A DNA stretch of 64,000 nucleotides from Streptomyces sp. Root1304 (GTDB lineage Bacteria > Actinomycetota > Actinomycetes > Streptomycetales > Streptomycetaceae). The notes under the pieces are model-generated. The model was not told the origin of the DNA. It made no database searches and was given only the letters and a program-made list of their open reading frames with translations. The stretch covers positions 104,678 through 168,677 of the forward strand of contig NZ_LMEP01000024.1 of assembly GCF_001426405.1 (NCBI RefSeq), in the 5' to 3' direction. How positions within the stretch are numbered: position 1 is the first letter of the stretch; each line of letters begins with the position of its first letter. A program made the translations under genes and the position numbers. Of the stretch, positions 43,857 through 52,852 are shown one piece after another.

Positions 43857-44055
43857 TTCCTGCCCCTCTCCAAATCCCCCTGTACCCCTCTTTTCCCTTG
43901 TGCCACAAGGGCCCACAAGGCTTACGGGGTGTGCCCCGGCGCATTCCGTGTGTACGCGATCGTCACGAGTGCCTCATCGAACGCGGATTGGCCGGTTTCC
44001 GGTCCAGTCCATTGGGGCATCCACACGGTGGCGTGGGGCAAAGGAGGTCTCGGGG

Positions 44056-44571
44056 GTGGCGTTGGTGGTGGCACAGGAGGTGCCCACGTCGTCGAGCATG
44101 GCCGTACCCCATGGCCCTGCGGGCGTGGGTGAGGCGCGACACCGGATGCGGGACGAGCTGTACCGCAGCGGGGTGTCCGATTCGGTCGTCGACGACGCGG
44201 TGCTGATCCTTTCCGAACTGCTCAGCAATGCCTGTCGGTACGGCAGGCCGCTGGGACGCGCGGATCGGGGCGACGGGGACGTACGGGCTGCCTGGCGGGT
44301 GGACCCGGCGGGCGGACTCAGGGTCGAGGTCACCGACGGCGGGGGTCCGACGCGGCCCGTCCCGTCGACGCCCTCGGTCACCGCACGGGGCGGGCGCGGG
44401 CTGAACATCATCAGCGCGCTGGCCCAGGACTGGGGCGTACGGGACAGCGCGACCGGCGAGGTCACGGTCTGGGTGGTGGTCACCGAAGGACACCGCCGCG
44501 AGGACTTCGCGACCCGCGTCGGGGGCGGCTCGGGCTTCGACTTCCTGGACGCGTACGACGACCTGGACTGA
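44056..44571 (+). CDS. RsbW/SpoIIAB-like ATP-binding protein
   Basis: A 171-residue GHKL ATPase of the anti-sigma kinase family: N-box ILSELLSNACRYG, G1 VEVTDGGGP, G2 GGRGLNIISAL. Streptomyces has dozens; some are anti-sigma factors for SigB-type sigmas, others partner with anti-anti-sigma proteins. The acidic tail (GGGSGFDFLDAYDDLD) is typical. GTG at 44056 follows AAGGAGGT with 7-base spacing. No sigma gene is adjacent. Confidence 0.87.
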   Translation: MALVVAQEVPTSSSMAVPHGPAGVGEARHRMRDELYRSGVSDSVVDDAVLILSELLSNACRYGRPLGRADRGDGDVRAAWRVDPAGGLRVEVTDGGGPTRPVPSTPSVTARGGRGLNIISALAQDWGVRDSATGEVTVWVVVTEGHRREDFATRVGGGSGFDFLDAYDDLD

Positions 44572-44704
44572 CGGACCGCGCGACCGCCCGCGCGGCCGGC
44601 CCCGACCGGCCGCCGCGGCCCGCCTGAGGAGTGGTGGTGTCCCGTGCGACTAGGCTCGCGGCCGGAACAGACACCGCACGCCGCGATCGGGAGAAAGCCA
44701 CACC

Positions 44705-45682
44705 ATGGCCAAGAAGCGCCCCCAGACGAAGCCCGGCAAGGCCGGCCAGGCACAGGTCACCAGCGGGGAGATCCCGGTCGTCGGCGCGCGCGAGCCGTGC
44801 CCGTGCGGTTCGGGCCGCCGCTACAAGGCGTGTCACGGCCGCGCCGCCGCGCACGCCGTGACCGAGCTCGTCCAGCGCCCCTTCGAGGGCCTGGCCGGCG
44901 AGTGCGACTGGGTCGCGCTGCGCGAACTGGTGCCGGCCGCCACCGTGCCGCTCACCCTGAAGGGCGGCCTCCCGGAGGGCGTACCGTCCGTGACGCTCGC
45001 GACCGTGCTGCCGATGGCGTGGCCGGCGCTGCGCCGCGACGACGGCTCCGTGCTGCTCGCCCTGCAGAACGACTCCACCTCCGGCGACCTCGCCCGCGAC
45101 CTCGCCGACACGCTCCAGCGCGCCCTCGAGGTCGAGCCCGGCACCCCGGTCCCCGCCCGCCGCGTCCCCGCCGAGGGCCCGCGCCTGCAGGACCTGCTGG
45201 ACGCCGACGCCGCGTTCGCCCCGGAGGTCCACTCCGGATTCGAGTTCTGGATCCCGCAGTCCGCGGACGGTACCGACCCGGAGGTCGCCGCCTCCCTGGA
45301 GCGCGCCAACGCCGCCGCGATCCCGACCGTGAAGCTGGCCGGTGTCGACTCGGCGTACTGGTGCGAGACCCCGGACAAGAACCACCTGCGCTGGGTCATG
45401 CCGTACCCGGAGGAGAAGCTGCTCGACGCCCTCGCCCGCCTCCAGGCCGGCGAAGGCACCTCCCTCGGCGCCGACACCCGGCTCGTCGGTTCGTTCCGCG
45501 CCCACGGCCTGATGGTCCCGGTCTGGGACCTGCCGACCTCGATGACGGCGGAGGAGTGCGAGAAGCCGGCCGCCGAGTTCGCCGAGCGGCTCGCCGGGGC
45601 GCTCGCCTCGGACGCTCCGCTGACGGCCGAGGAGCGGCGCGCGCGGGGCGGCCTCACGAACCGTCAGGTCACTCTCAGCTGA
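44705..45682 (+). CDS. DUF5926 protein with SEC-C metal motif
   Basis: A 325-residue cytoplasmic protein: basic N terminus (MAKKRPQTKPGKAG) and a SEC-C zinc motif (EPCPCGSGRRYKACHG, about residues 31-46), as in the SecA tail, followed by a large conserved domain of unknown function. It is found in most actinobacteria. ATG at 44705 lies after GAGAAAG. Its stop codon overlaps the first hairpin of a structured downstream segment. Confidence 0.85.
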   Translation: MAKKRPQTKPGKAGQAQVTSGEIPVVGAREPCPCGSGRRYKACHGRAAAHAVTELVQRPFEGLAGECDWVALRELVPAATVPLTLKGGLPEGVPSVTLATVLPMAWPALRRDDGSVLLALQNDSTSGDLARDLADTLQRALEVEPGTPVPARRVPAEGPRLQDLLDADAAFAPEVHSGFEFWIPQSADGTDPEVAASLERANAAAIPTVKLAGVDSAYWCETPDKNHLRWVMPYPEEKLLDALARLQAGEGTSLGADTRLVGSFRAHGLMVPVWDLPTSMTAEECEKPAAEFAERLAGALASDAPLTAEERRARGGLTNRQVTLS

Positions 45683-45860
45683 TACCCCAGGTGGTATCGG
45701 TGACTGACAGACCGACCAGTCGGTGACTTCCGCCACAACCCGGTCTGCGGACAGGTAATTCCCTGTCCGAATAACCGAGATCGAATTTGCGAACAGCAGA
45801 TCTCTTGTTACCGTTCTGGAAGCCCGGTCGCTGGTGCATCCCCCGTCGCCAGCGACCGGG
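45681..45860 (+). ncRNA. Candidate structured RNA, four hairpins plus terminator
   Basis: Five ordered inverted repeats fill 180 bases of relatively low GC: GATACC/GGTATC (45681-45698), ACCGA/TCGGT (45711-45724), CGGACAGG/CCTGTCCG (45748-45769), GAGATC/GATCTC (45777-45804), and a 12-bp terminal stem CCCGGTCGCTGG/CCAGCGACCGGG (45823-45860) followed by CCTTTCC. It could be a 3' UTR element of the SEC-C gene, a small RNA, or just a terminator region for both convergent genes. No known RNA family is recognised. Confidence 0.35.
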
Positions 45861-45901
45861 CCTTTCCATGTCCGCTTCCGGCAGGGCCGGAGCGTCGACG
45901 C

Positions 45902-46519
45902 TCAACTTCCTTCGCTGTCCGCGGTGTTGCTGCCCGCACGCAACAGCAGCGGGGTGCTGTCCCCCTCGCCGGCACCCGCGAATTCCGCGACCGCCGTATA
46001 GGCCGTGGCCGCGCCGCGCGCCCGCTCCCTGGGGGTTTCGCAGGTCCCCGGTTCGTCCTGTGCCGTGACGACACAGCGGACTTGCACGGTCCGCCCGCCG
46101 GGAGCCATCAGGGTCAGAAACGCGTCGAGCCCCTGGCCGCTCGCGTTCCGGTAGTACGTCCGCGCCCAGGTGTCCCGACCCTCGGCGAGCACACAGGTCT
46201 GCGCCTCGACCCCGTCGGGGGAGGCGAGTTCCGGCCCACAGTTCGTGACCCGCTCCGGGAGCCCCGGGGCGGCCGGAGCGGCGGCGGGGGTGGACGGGTC
46301 AGGGGACACGGGTGTAGAGGATCCGAGGCCGAGCCCCTCCAGCAGATCCGCGGCACCGCCGCCCGCCTTCGCGTCCTCGCCGGCCGCATCTCCCCCGTGC
46401 GCCGCGTCCACCGGCCGTACGGGTTCCCCCGTCGGTCCCGCCATCGCGACGAGCGGCAGCAGGACGGCGGCCGTGACGACGGCCCCGAGTCCGATCACAC
46501 GAAGGTTCACCGGACCCAT
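45902..46519 (-). CDS. Exported protein of unknown function
   Basis: A 205-residue protein with one N-terminal hydrophobic segment (VNLRVIGLGAVVTAAVLLPLVAMA, about residues 4-27) and an external part with a Pro/Ala/Ser linker, then a compact domain containing four Cys (NCGPELA, QTCVLAEG, VRCVVTAQ, TCETPRE), probably two disulfides. ATG at 46519 follows AGGTGGG. I do not recognise the family beyond Streptomyces. Confidence 0.75.
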   Translation of the reverse strand: MGPVNLRVIGLGAVVTAAVLLPLVAMAGPTGEPVRPVDAAHGGDAAGEDAKAGGGAADLLEGLGLGSSTPVSPDPSTPAAAPAAPGLPERVTNCGPELASPDGVEAQTCVLAEGRDTWARTYYRNASGQGLDAFLTLMAPGGRTVQVRCVVTAQDEPGTCETPRERARGAATAYTAVAEFAGAGEGDSTPLLLRAGSNTADSEGS

Positions 46520-46676
46520 GCGTCCCACCTGCTCCTGCTCGGCCGGAGACCTCGGGCAGGAGATCTCGAACGGTGGGCTGAACATAGCGGCGGCCGACGG
46601 GCGCCCGGTCGGCCGCCGCCCGTTTCCCGGGGAAGTCGGACCAGGACGCACCCGTTCGGGTGAACGCCCGGGCCCG

Positions 46677-47435
46677 TCAGTACGCCAGCCGGCTCCCGCC
46701 GCCCGGTGTGCTCGTGCTCGCCTCCACCAGGGCGTCCACGACAGCCTCGACATCCGGCAGCCACGGCCGGGCCGAACCCGTGAGCGGGGCCCGCTCCCAC
46801 CGGACCTGCCCGGTGCCGGAGACCGAAGGCGGCAGGAGTAGATAGCCGCCCTCTCCATGGAACCGGAGGGAGCTCGGCACGCTGTCCTTCGCGTACAGCA
46901 GCTCGCCGAGCCGTTCGAGGCCGTACGGGGCGACCAGGATCGACCACCGGGTCGGGGTCGCGACGACCGGGCCGAGCCGCATGCCCATCGCGTCGAGCGC
47001 GGCGAGCGCCCGTGCCCCGGCCACCGCGGGCAGGCTGACCGCGCAGGGCGCGCGGCCGCCCGTGGCGAGGAGCACCGGGGCCTCCGGGCGCCGGGTCCAC
47101 CACCAGCGGATCATGCGCTCGTCCGTGGTGGCCGCGAGCAGACCGGGGTCGTACGGGTGGGCACCCGGCACCACGCAGTCGGGGTCGGGGCAGGCGCAGG
47201 CCGGCCCCTTCGGAGCGGAGCCCGCCGCGACCGCGCGGGCCGTCGACCCCAGGCCCATGGCGGTCCGGGCCGTCGCGCCCAGGCCCGCCGACGTACGGGG
47301 TTTCGTTCTCAGACCCGCTCCCGGCAGGACGGGCCAGTCCCACTCGACGGCGAAGGCGACCGCCGCGTCGAGACGGGCGGTCCTCGCCTTGCGCCGGAAC
47401 CGGAGCCTGCGTCGCCTTCCGAGGATCTCGCGCAT
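46677..47435 (-). CDS. Bifunctional DNA primase/polymerase-domain protein
   Basis: A 252-residue protein matching the prim-pol N-terminal domain of actinobacterial proteins (AVAFAVEWDWPVLPGAG, CPDPDCVVPGAHPYDPGLL, WWWTRRPEAPVLLATGG). There is no helicase part, and the charged catalytic residues expected of an active polymerase are not obvious, so it may be a nucleic-acid-binding derivative. An Arg-rich leader (RRRRLRFRRKAR) follows ATG 47435. Confidence 0.75.
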   Translation of the reverse strand: MREILGRRRRLRFRRKARTARLDAAVAFAVEWDWPVLPGAGLRTKPRTSAGLGATARTAMGLGSTARAVAAGSAPKGPACACPDPDCVVPGAHPYDPGLLAATTDERMIRWWWTRRPEAPVLLATGGRAPCAVSLPAVAGARALAALDAMGMRLGPVVATPTRWSILVAPYGLERLGELLYAKDSVPSSLRFHGEGGYLLLPPSVSGTGQVRWERAPLTGSARPWLPDVEAVVDALVEASTSTPGGGSRLAY

Positions 47436-47954
47436 GAGCGCTCGTTCCTTTCCGTTGAACGCCGAATCCATCCACATCACACCATGTGCAGGACATTTCA
47501 CCGTGCGTATCAGCGCGTACCGGGTCGGCGGGGTCCCGGCCCCGTCGCAGCGGGGCCGTCCGGGCCGTCACCAGGTGGAACCACGTGGAGCCAGGTCAGA
47601 ACGAGGTGGAGCCGGGTCAGCACCAGAGGCGGGTCAGAACACGTTCCCCGCCACTCGGTGACGGGCTGCGGCCTGCGGCATGAAAGACGCCGGGGTTCCG
47701 CGTCGCGTTCCGGGACAGCTCCAACTGCCCCTGCCTGTCACCGATTACGTACCCAGCACGCTCGGAATGACGCGCTTTCAAACGACGCCAGTCGACCGCA
47801 AAAGGTGCACACCGGGGGCAATTTTCGGCCAACTTCCCGCCGACTTCAACCCTTGCGCACGACCTCACGGACACCACAAGTCCCGTGGGGACAATGCTGG
47901 ACATCGTTCCTCTTGTGCGTGTACATGTGGATGCATCGAGCGGCTCAGGATGAC
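47436..47954. promoter_or_regulatory. 519-base divergent regulatory gap with GGTCAG repeats
   Basis: Separates the divergent primase-like and phosphatase genes. GTGGAACCAC (47575-47584) is followed by GTGGAGCCRGGTCAG at 47585 and 47606 (21-bp spacing) and GAGGCGGGTCAG at 47626. The GTGGNNCCAC core recalls the htrA upstream array. I find no convincing ORF; the rest (47640-47954) shows nothing I recognise. Confidence 0.5.
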
Positions 47955-49424
47955 ATGGGGGTTTGCGATGCTATGGCGTCAAACGCACCGGTCGGAAAGC
48001 CGACTGACATGAGCGCCCCACACATGCCGAAAGTGGCCGGAATCGATTCCACGGTTCCCGGGCCCCCGCACACTACGGCGCCCCTCCCCGGGGTCCCCGC
48101 GGCGGCGACACCCTCCGACCCGGTCCCCCCGCCCGGGGCGCTGATCCAGGACCGTCTGGCGGCCTGGGTCTCCGACCTCACCACCCTCCACGAACTCACC
48201 GAGCGCCTCATCAGGACGGCCTCCCTCGACGAGGCCCTCCGCGAGGTGCTCGGCGCGGGCGCCGCCCTGGTCGGGGCCCGCCGCGGCATGGCGGTCCTCG
48301 AACCGGCCGACGGGCTCGGCCCCGCGTCCACCATCGGACTCGGCCTCGCCCACTCCGAACTCGGGACCATCGAGACCGTCCCGCGCGGCACCAGCAGCTA
48401 CGGGCGTCTCCTGGACGGCCTCCCCGATCCGGCCCGCCCCGAGCGGGTGCCGGACCCGATCGCCATCCGCGACGTCCGTACCGAGGAAGGCCTCGACCCG
48501 CGCCACCGCGAGGTCGCCGCCCGCCTCGGCTACGCCGCCAGCTACGCCCTGCCCCTCGCCACCGAGGAGGCCGGCCGGCTCGGTGCGGCCGTCTGGCTCT
48601 ACGACGAGCCCGCCGAACCCACCGACCGCCAGCGCCACCTCATCGGGCTCTACGGCCGCTTCGCCACCGAGCACCTCGCCCGTCTCCTCCAGGTCGAGCG
48701 CGCCACCCTCCGGGTCTCCACCGTCGCCGAGGAACTGCTCCCCAGCCGTCTCCCCCGCGTCCCCGGCGTCCAGCTCGCCGCCCGCCACCGCACCGGCCCC
48801 CGGGGCGGCGGCGACTGGTACGACGCGCTGCCGCTGCCCGAGGGCGCCCTCGGGCTCTCCGTCGGATCCGTCACCGGGACCGGCCCCAGCGCGCTCGCCG
48901 CCATGGGACGGCTTCGCGCCTCCCTCCGGGCGTACGCGGTGATGGAGGGCGAGGACCCCGTCGCGGTCCTCTCCGACCTGGAACTGCTGCTCCGGCTCAC
49001 CGAGCCGGCCCGCTCGGCGACCGCGCTCTTCGCGTACGCCGAACCGGCGCGGCGCCGGATCGTGCTGGCCGGCGCCGGGCACGCGCCGCCGCTGGTCATC
49101 GGCGAGCGGCGCACCGAGTTCGTCGAGACCTCGCTCTCGGCCCCGCTCGGGATGCTCTCCTGCTGGGAGGCGCCCAGCGTGGAGCTGTCCCCGGCACCTG
49201 GAGAAACGGTGCTTCTCTACACGGACGGGCTGCTGCGCCGTACCGGCGACGCCATGGACCGTGCCTTCGCCCGGCTCCACGCGGCGGCCGCGAGCGTGCC
49301 GAAGGCGGACCGGGGCGACCCGGGCGCCATCGCGGACCACGTCCTGCGGACCCTGCTGCCGGAGGGCCTGGACGCGGACGGGGACGAGGAGGACGTCGTC
49401 CTGCTCGCCGCCCGCTTCGAGTGA
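47955..49424 (+). CDS. GAF-SpoIIE/PP2C-type phosphatase with altered motif
   Basis: A 489-residue cytoplasmic protein. A Pro-rich leader, a GAF sensor domain (about residues 80-235) and a SpoIIE/RsbU PP2C domain (about 265-489) follow in order. GGDWYD (first metal site) and DEEDVVLLAARF (last) are present, but the middle GDVxGHG signature reads GSVTGTG, losing the Asp and His, so catalysis may be weak or lost. ATG at 47955 has AGGA 4 bases upstream; ATG 47973 and 48009 are alternatives. It probably acts on an anti-sigma antagonist. Confidence 0.82.
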   Translation: MGVCDAMASNAPVGKPTDMSAPHMPKVAGIDSTVPGPPHTTAPLPGVPAAATPSDPVPPPGALIQDRLAAWVSDLTTLHELTERLIRTASLDEALREVLGAGAALVGARRGMAVLEPADGLGPASTIGLGLAHSELGTIETVPRGTSSYGRLLDGLPDPARPERVPDPIAIRDVRTEEGLDPRHREVAARLGYAASYALPLATEEAGRLGAAVWLYDEPAEPTDRQRHLIGLYGRFATEHLARLLQVERATLRVSTVAEELLPSRLPRVPGVQLAARHRTGPRGGGDWYDALPLPEGALGLSVGSVTGTGPSALAAMGRLRASLRAYAVMEGEDPVAVLSDLELLLRLTEPARSATALFAYAEPARRRIVLAGAGHAPPLVIGERRTEFVETSLSAPLGMLSCWEAPSVELSPAPGETVLLYTDGLLRRTGDAMDRAFARLHAAAASVPKADRGDPGAIADHVLRTLLPEGLDADGDEEDVVLLAARFE

Positions 49425-49502
49425 GCGGCCCGGCGTGAGGCCGCGGGCGGCGAGAGGCGGCGGACCATGGGCGCGACAGGCGGCGGACCGTAGCCGCCAA
49501 TA

Positions 49503-49523
49503 ACCGGAACGTGACATTCCGGT
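49503..49523. promoter_or_regulatory. Inverted repeat upstream of aminopeptidase P
   Basis: ACCGGAA-CGTGACA-TTCCGGT, perfect 7-bp arms, 84 bases before the pepP start. Candidate operator. Confidence 0.35.
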
Positions 49524-49606
49524 AATGGGTCTTCCGGCCCTGGGCCCCCTTCCGTACGACCGTACGATGGTGGGGGTTCAGTGTCGTACCAAGAGGAGGC
49601 AGACCC

Positions 49607-51067
49607 GTGGCCGAGGAGCTCACGCCGGAGACCCCGGAAGAGACTGAGGAACAGGCGATCAAGCAGCGGAAGAACGGCCTGTACCCGGGCGTCTCCGACG
49701 AGCTGGCCGAGAACATGAAGTCCGGCTGGGCCGACACCGAGCTGCGCGGCCTGACGCCGATCGCCCAGGCCGACAAGACCGCCGCGCGCCGCGCCGCGCT
49801 CTCCGCCCGCTTCCCGGGCGAGCGCCTGGTGATCCCGGCCGGCAACCTGAGGACCCGGTCGAACGACACCGAGTACGCCTTCCGCGCGTCCACCGAGTAC
49901 GCGTACCTCACCGGTGACCAGACGCAGGACGGCGTCCTCGTCCTGGAGCCGGCGAAGGACGGCCACGAGGCCACCCTCTACCTGCTGCCGCGCTCCGACC
50001 GCGAGAACGGCGAGTTCTGGCTCGACGGCCAGGGCGAGCTGTGGGTCGGCCGCCGCCACTCCCTCACCGAGGCCGAGCAGCTCCTCGGCGTCCCCGCGAA
50101 GGACGTCCGCGAGCTGGCCGAGGCGCTGCGCGAGGCCACCGGCCCCGTCCGCAACGTCCGCGGCCACGACGCCGGCATCGAGGCCGCGCTGACCGACAAG
50201 GTCACCGCCGAGCGCGACGAGGAGCTGCGGGTCTTCCTCTCCGAGGCCCGCCTCGTCAAGGACTCCTTCGAGGTCGCCGAGCTGGAGAAGGCCTGCGCCG
50301 CCACCGCCCGCGGCTTCGAGGACGTCGTCAAGGTCCTCGACAAGGCCGAGGCCACCAGCGAGCGCTACATCGAGGGAACCTTCTTCCTCCGCGCCCGCGT
50401 CGAGGGCAACGACATCGGCTACGGCTCCATCTGCGCCGCCGGCCCCCACGCCACCACCCTGCACTGGGTCCGCAACGACGGCGACGTGCGCTCCGGCGAC
50501 CTGCTGCTGCTCGACGCCGGCGTGGAGACCAACGAGCTCTACACCGCGGACATCACCCGCACCCTGCCGATCAACGGCCGGTACACCGAGCTCCAGCGCA
50601 AGATCTACGACGCCGTGTACGAGGCGCAGGAGGCCGGCATCGCCGCGGTGAAGCCCGGCGCCGCCTACCGCGACTTCCACGACGCCGCCCAGCGCGTCCT
50701 CACCGAGAAGCTCGTCGAGTGGGGCCTCGTCGAGGGCCCGGTCGAGCGCGTCCTGGAGCTCGGCCTCCAGCGCCGCTGGACCCTGCACGGCACCGGCCAC
50801 ATGCTCGGCATGGACGTCCACGACTGCGCCGCCGCGCGCACCGAGATGTACGTGAACACCACCCTGGAGCCGGGCATGTGCCTGACCGTCGAGCCGGGTC
50901 TGTACTTCCAGGCCGACGACCTGACGGTGCCGGAGGAGTACCGCGGCATCGGCGTCCGGATCGAGGACGACATCCTCGTCACCGAGGACGGCAACCGGAA
51001 CCTCTCGGACGCGCTGCCGCGCCGTTCGGACGAGGTCGAGGCGTGGATGGCCGCGCTGAAGGGCTGA
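49607..51067 (+). CDS. pepP: Xaa-Pro aminopeptidase (aminopeptidase P)
   Basis: A 486-residue M24 metallopeptidase that removes N-terminal residues preceding proline. N-terminal creatinase-like domain, then the pita-bread fold with the dinuclear Mn ligands: Asp in LLLDAGVETN, Asp in YTADITRTLP, His in GTGHMLGMDVHD, Glu in LTVEPGLYF and Glu in VRIEDDIL. No signal peptide. GTG at 49607 follows AGAGGAGG. It ends at a strong terminator. Confidence 0.93.
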   Translation: MAEELTPETPEETEEQAIKQRKNGLYPGVSDELAENMKSGWADTELRGLTPIAQADKTAARRAALSARFPGERLVIPAGNLRTRSNDTEYAFRASTEYAYLTGDQTQDGVLVLEPAKDGHEATLYLLPRSDRENGEFWLDGQGELWVGRRHSLTEAEQLLGVPAKDVRELAEALREATGPVRNVRGHDAGIEAALTDKVTAERDEELRVFLSEARLVKDSFEVAELEKACAATARGFEDVVKVLDKAEATSERYIEGTFFLRARVEGNDIGYGSICAAGPHATTLHWVRNDGDVRSGDLLLLDAGVETNELYTADITRTLPINGRYTELQRKIYDAVYEAQEAGIAAVKPGAAYRDFHDAAQRVLTEKLVEWGLVEGPVERVLELGLQRRWTLHGTGHMLGMDVHDCAAARTEMYVNTTLEPGMCLTVEPGLYFQADDLTVPEEYRGIGVRIEDDILVTEDGNRNLSDALPRRSDEVEAWMAALKG

Positions 51068-51087
51068 TCCCCGCGTACGTTGGAACC

Positions 51088-51123
51088 GAAGGGCCCCCGC
51101 CGACCGACCGGCGGGGGCCCTTC
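51088..51123 (+). terminator. Terminator of pepP
   Basis: Perfect 14-bp stem GAAGGGCCCCCGCC/GGCGGGGGCCCTTC with an 8-base loop, 21 bases after the stop. Confidence 0.85.
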
Positions 51124-51198
51124 CCCGTGCCCGGTCTCCCGTACGGCGGTCTCCCGTACGGCGGTCGCCTGCGCGGATCGGGCCGCCGGCCTCGCGGA

Positions 51199-51645
51199 TC
51201 ACGCCAGCAGCAGGGAAGGGCTGTCCCGCCACTTCAGGATCTTGTCGAAGCTGACCACGGCGCCGCCCCGGCCCGAGCGGTTGCCGAACTGGACGTGATC
51301 GGCCAGCTCCTCGATCAGACGCAGCCCCCGGCCGTGCTCGGCGTCGTCCGACGGGGCCGACGGCGCGTCGGTGCGGGGGAAGCCCGGACCGGAGTCGGCC
51401 ACCTCGATGCGACAGGTCTCGCCGTCCAGGTACGCCGTCACCCGGTACGCCCCGCCCGGCGCGCGGGAGCCACCTCCGCCGCCGTGCTCGACCGCGTTGG
51501 CACACGCCTCGGTCAGCGCCACCGACAGCTCGTAGGACACATCGGGATCGACGCCCGCCGTCTCCATCGTGCCCAGCAGCAGCCTCCGGGCCAGCGGCAC
51601 GCTCGCCGCCTCCCGCCGCAGATGGAGTGACCACCAGATGCTCAT
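51199..51645 (-). CDS. RsbW-like anti-sigma ATPase
   Basis: A 148-residue GHKL protein: N-box VALTEACANAVEHGG, G1 IEVADSGPGF, G2 HGRGLRLIEEL, ending QFGNRSGRGGAVVSFDKILKW. Shorter and closer to SpoIIAB/RsbW than the copy at 44056. ATG at 51645 follows GGGAGG with 7-base spacing; a longer upstream reading frame is noncoding. A partner for the SigB-type sigma factors in this window is possible but not shown. Confidence 0.88.
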   Translation of the reverse strand: MSIWWSLHLRREAASVPLARRLLLGTMETAGVDPDVSYELSVALTEACANAVEHGGGGGSRAPGGAYRVTAYLDGETCRIEVADSGPGFPRTDAPSAPSDDAEHGRGLRLIEELADHVQFGNRSGRGGAVVSFDKILKWRDSPSLLLA

Positions 51646-51858
51646 GCTCCAGCCTCCCGGCAGCGGCTCGACATACCGATACCTATTGCCGGACGGAACC
51701 CCTCGTAAGCGCCGAAGGGCGTCAAGAGCGCTCGTTCGGCGGATGCACCACGCCGGGACGCCGGTGTATGTCACCGCGAAGACCCCCAAGAGCCCCAAGA
51801 ACGACCTTACGGACCTGCCTCCTGCCGGTGCGGCCCGTGGTGCGATGATGGGCCCGCC

Positions 51859-52641
51859 ATGACTGCCCCCGCGCTCGCTCCACGGCTGCTGAGGGCCGCG
51901 GTGTTCACCGCGGTCTGCGTCGTGCTGTCCGCGCTCGGGCACGCCCTGGCCGCCTGCGCGGGGATCGCCCTGTGGACGCTCCTCGCCGGATTCCTCGGGG
52001 TCTTCGGTGTCACCGTGCTCCTCGCGGGACGCGAACGCTCCCTCGGTTTCGTGGTCGGCGCCCTCACCGGCGGCCAGCTCGCCCTGCACGTCCTCTTCGG
52101 TCTCGGACAGACCCGGCTCGAACTGAGTCCCCAGGCCGACGACGCCCTCGTCCGGATGGCCGCCCGGCTCGTCTGCGGAGCAGGGACCTCGTCCCTCGAC
52201 GCGGCCGACGCCACCCGCATCATCCGCGAAGCGGGACTCGACCCGGCCGCCGCCGGCGCCCACGCCCACATGGGACACCCGGCCGCCGCCGTCCCTGCCG
52301 GTGAGCTGCTGCCCGGGCTGCCCATGCTCCTCGGGCACCTGCTCGCCGCCCTCGCCGCGGGCTGGCTGCTGCGGCGCGGCGACCGGGCCCTCGTCCGGCT
52401 CGTCGAACTCTCCGAGCAGGGCGCGACGGAGCTCGCCGAGTGCGCGCTCGTCCGCTCGCTGCGGGCCGCGCTCCGTCTCGTACGGGCGCTGCTGACCGGC
52501 CTCAGCGCCGCCCCGCGCACGGGCCCGGCGCGAGCCGTCCGTACCGCCTTCGACTCCTCGCCGCCGCCGGTGGCCGAGGCACTCCAGCACACGGTGATCA
52601 GGCGCGGCCCGCCGGCCGCCGACTGCGTCCTCGCTGCCTGA
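51859..52641 (+). CDS. Membrane protein, possibly copper-related
   Basis: A 260-residue protein with about four to five hydrophobic segments (AAVFTAVCVVLSALGHALAACAG, WTLLAGFLGVFGVTVLLAG, FVVGALTGGQLALHVLFGL, LLPGLPMLLGHLLAALAAGWLL; each listed in parts) and an external HAHMGHP His/Met cluster. That cluster, and its position immediately before five copper genes, suggest metal handling; this is inference. The C-terminal third is soluble. Confidence 0.75.
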   Translation: MTAPALAPRLLRAAVFTAVCVVLSALGHALAACAGIALWTLLAGFLGVFGVTVLLAGRERSLGFVVGALTGGQLALHVLFGLGQTRLELSPQADDALVRMAARLVCGAGTSSLDAADATRIIREAGLDPAAAGAHAHMGHPAAAVPAGELLPGLPMLLGHLLAALAAGWLLRRGDRALVRLVELSEQGATELAECALVRSLRAALRLVRALLTGLSAAPRTGPARAVRTAFDSSPPPVAEALQHTVIRRGPPAADCVLAA

Positions 52642-52727
52642 CGCAGCCCGGCGCAGCTCGCCGCGGACCGCTCGACGTGAGCGGGTCCGCCCTCGTCCGC
52701 ACGCCGCCGGTCCCGAACCCCGGACCC

Positions 52728-52760
52728 GGATTCCTCCTGGATTCCTCCTGGATTCCTCGT
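52728..52760. repeat. 11-bp tandem repeat upstream of the copper operon
   Basis: GGATTCCTCCT occurs three times in succession (the last as GGATTCCTCGT), then TCTCCCGGG three times (52763-52792). The 11-bp period equals one helical turn, so it may be a regulator array. Confidence 0.6.
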
Positions 52761-52852
52761 GGTCTCCCGGGTCTCTCCCGGGGTCTCCCGGGTTCCCCTT
52801 CCCGGTGTGCCGGACCCACCGACTTCCTCTCCGAGCTGGAGTGTCTTCTGCC

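Noticed and set aside
45711..45724. TetR operator ACCGACCAGTCGGT
   Set aside because: It lies downstream of both convergent genes, within the hairpin series, so a promoter operator is unlikely.
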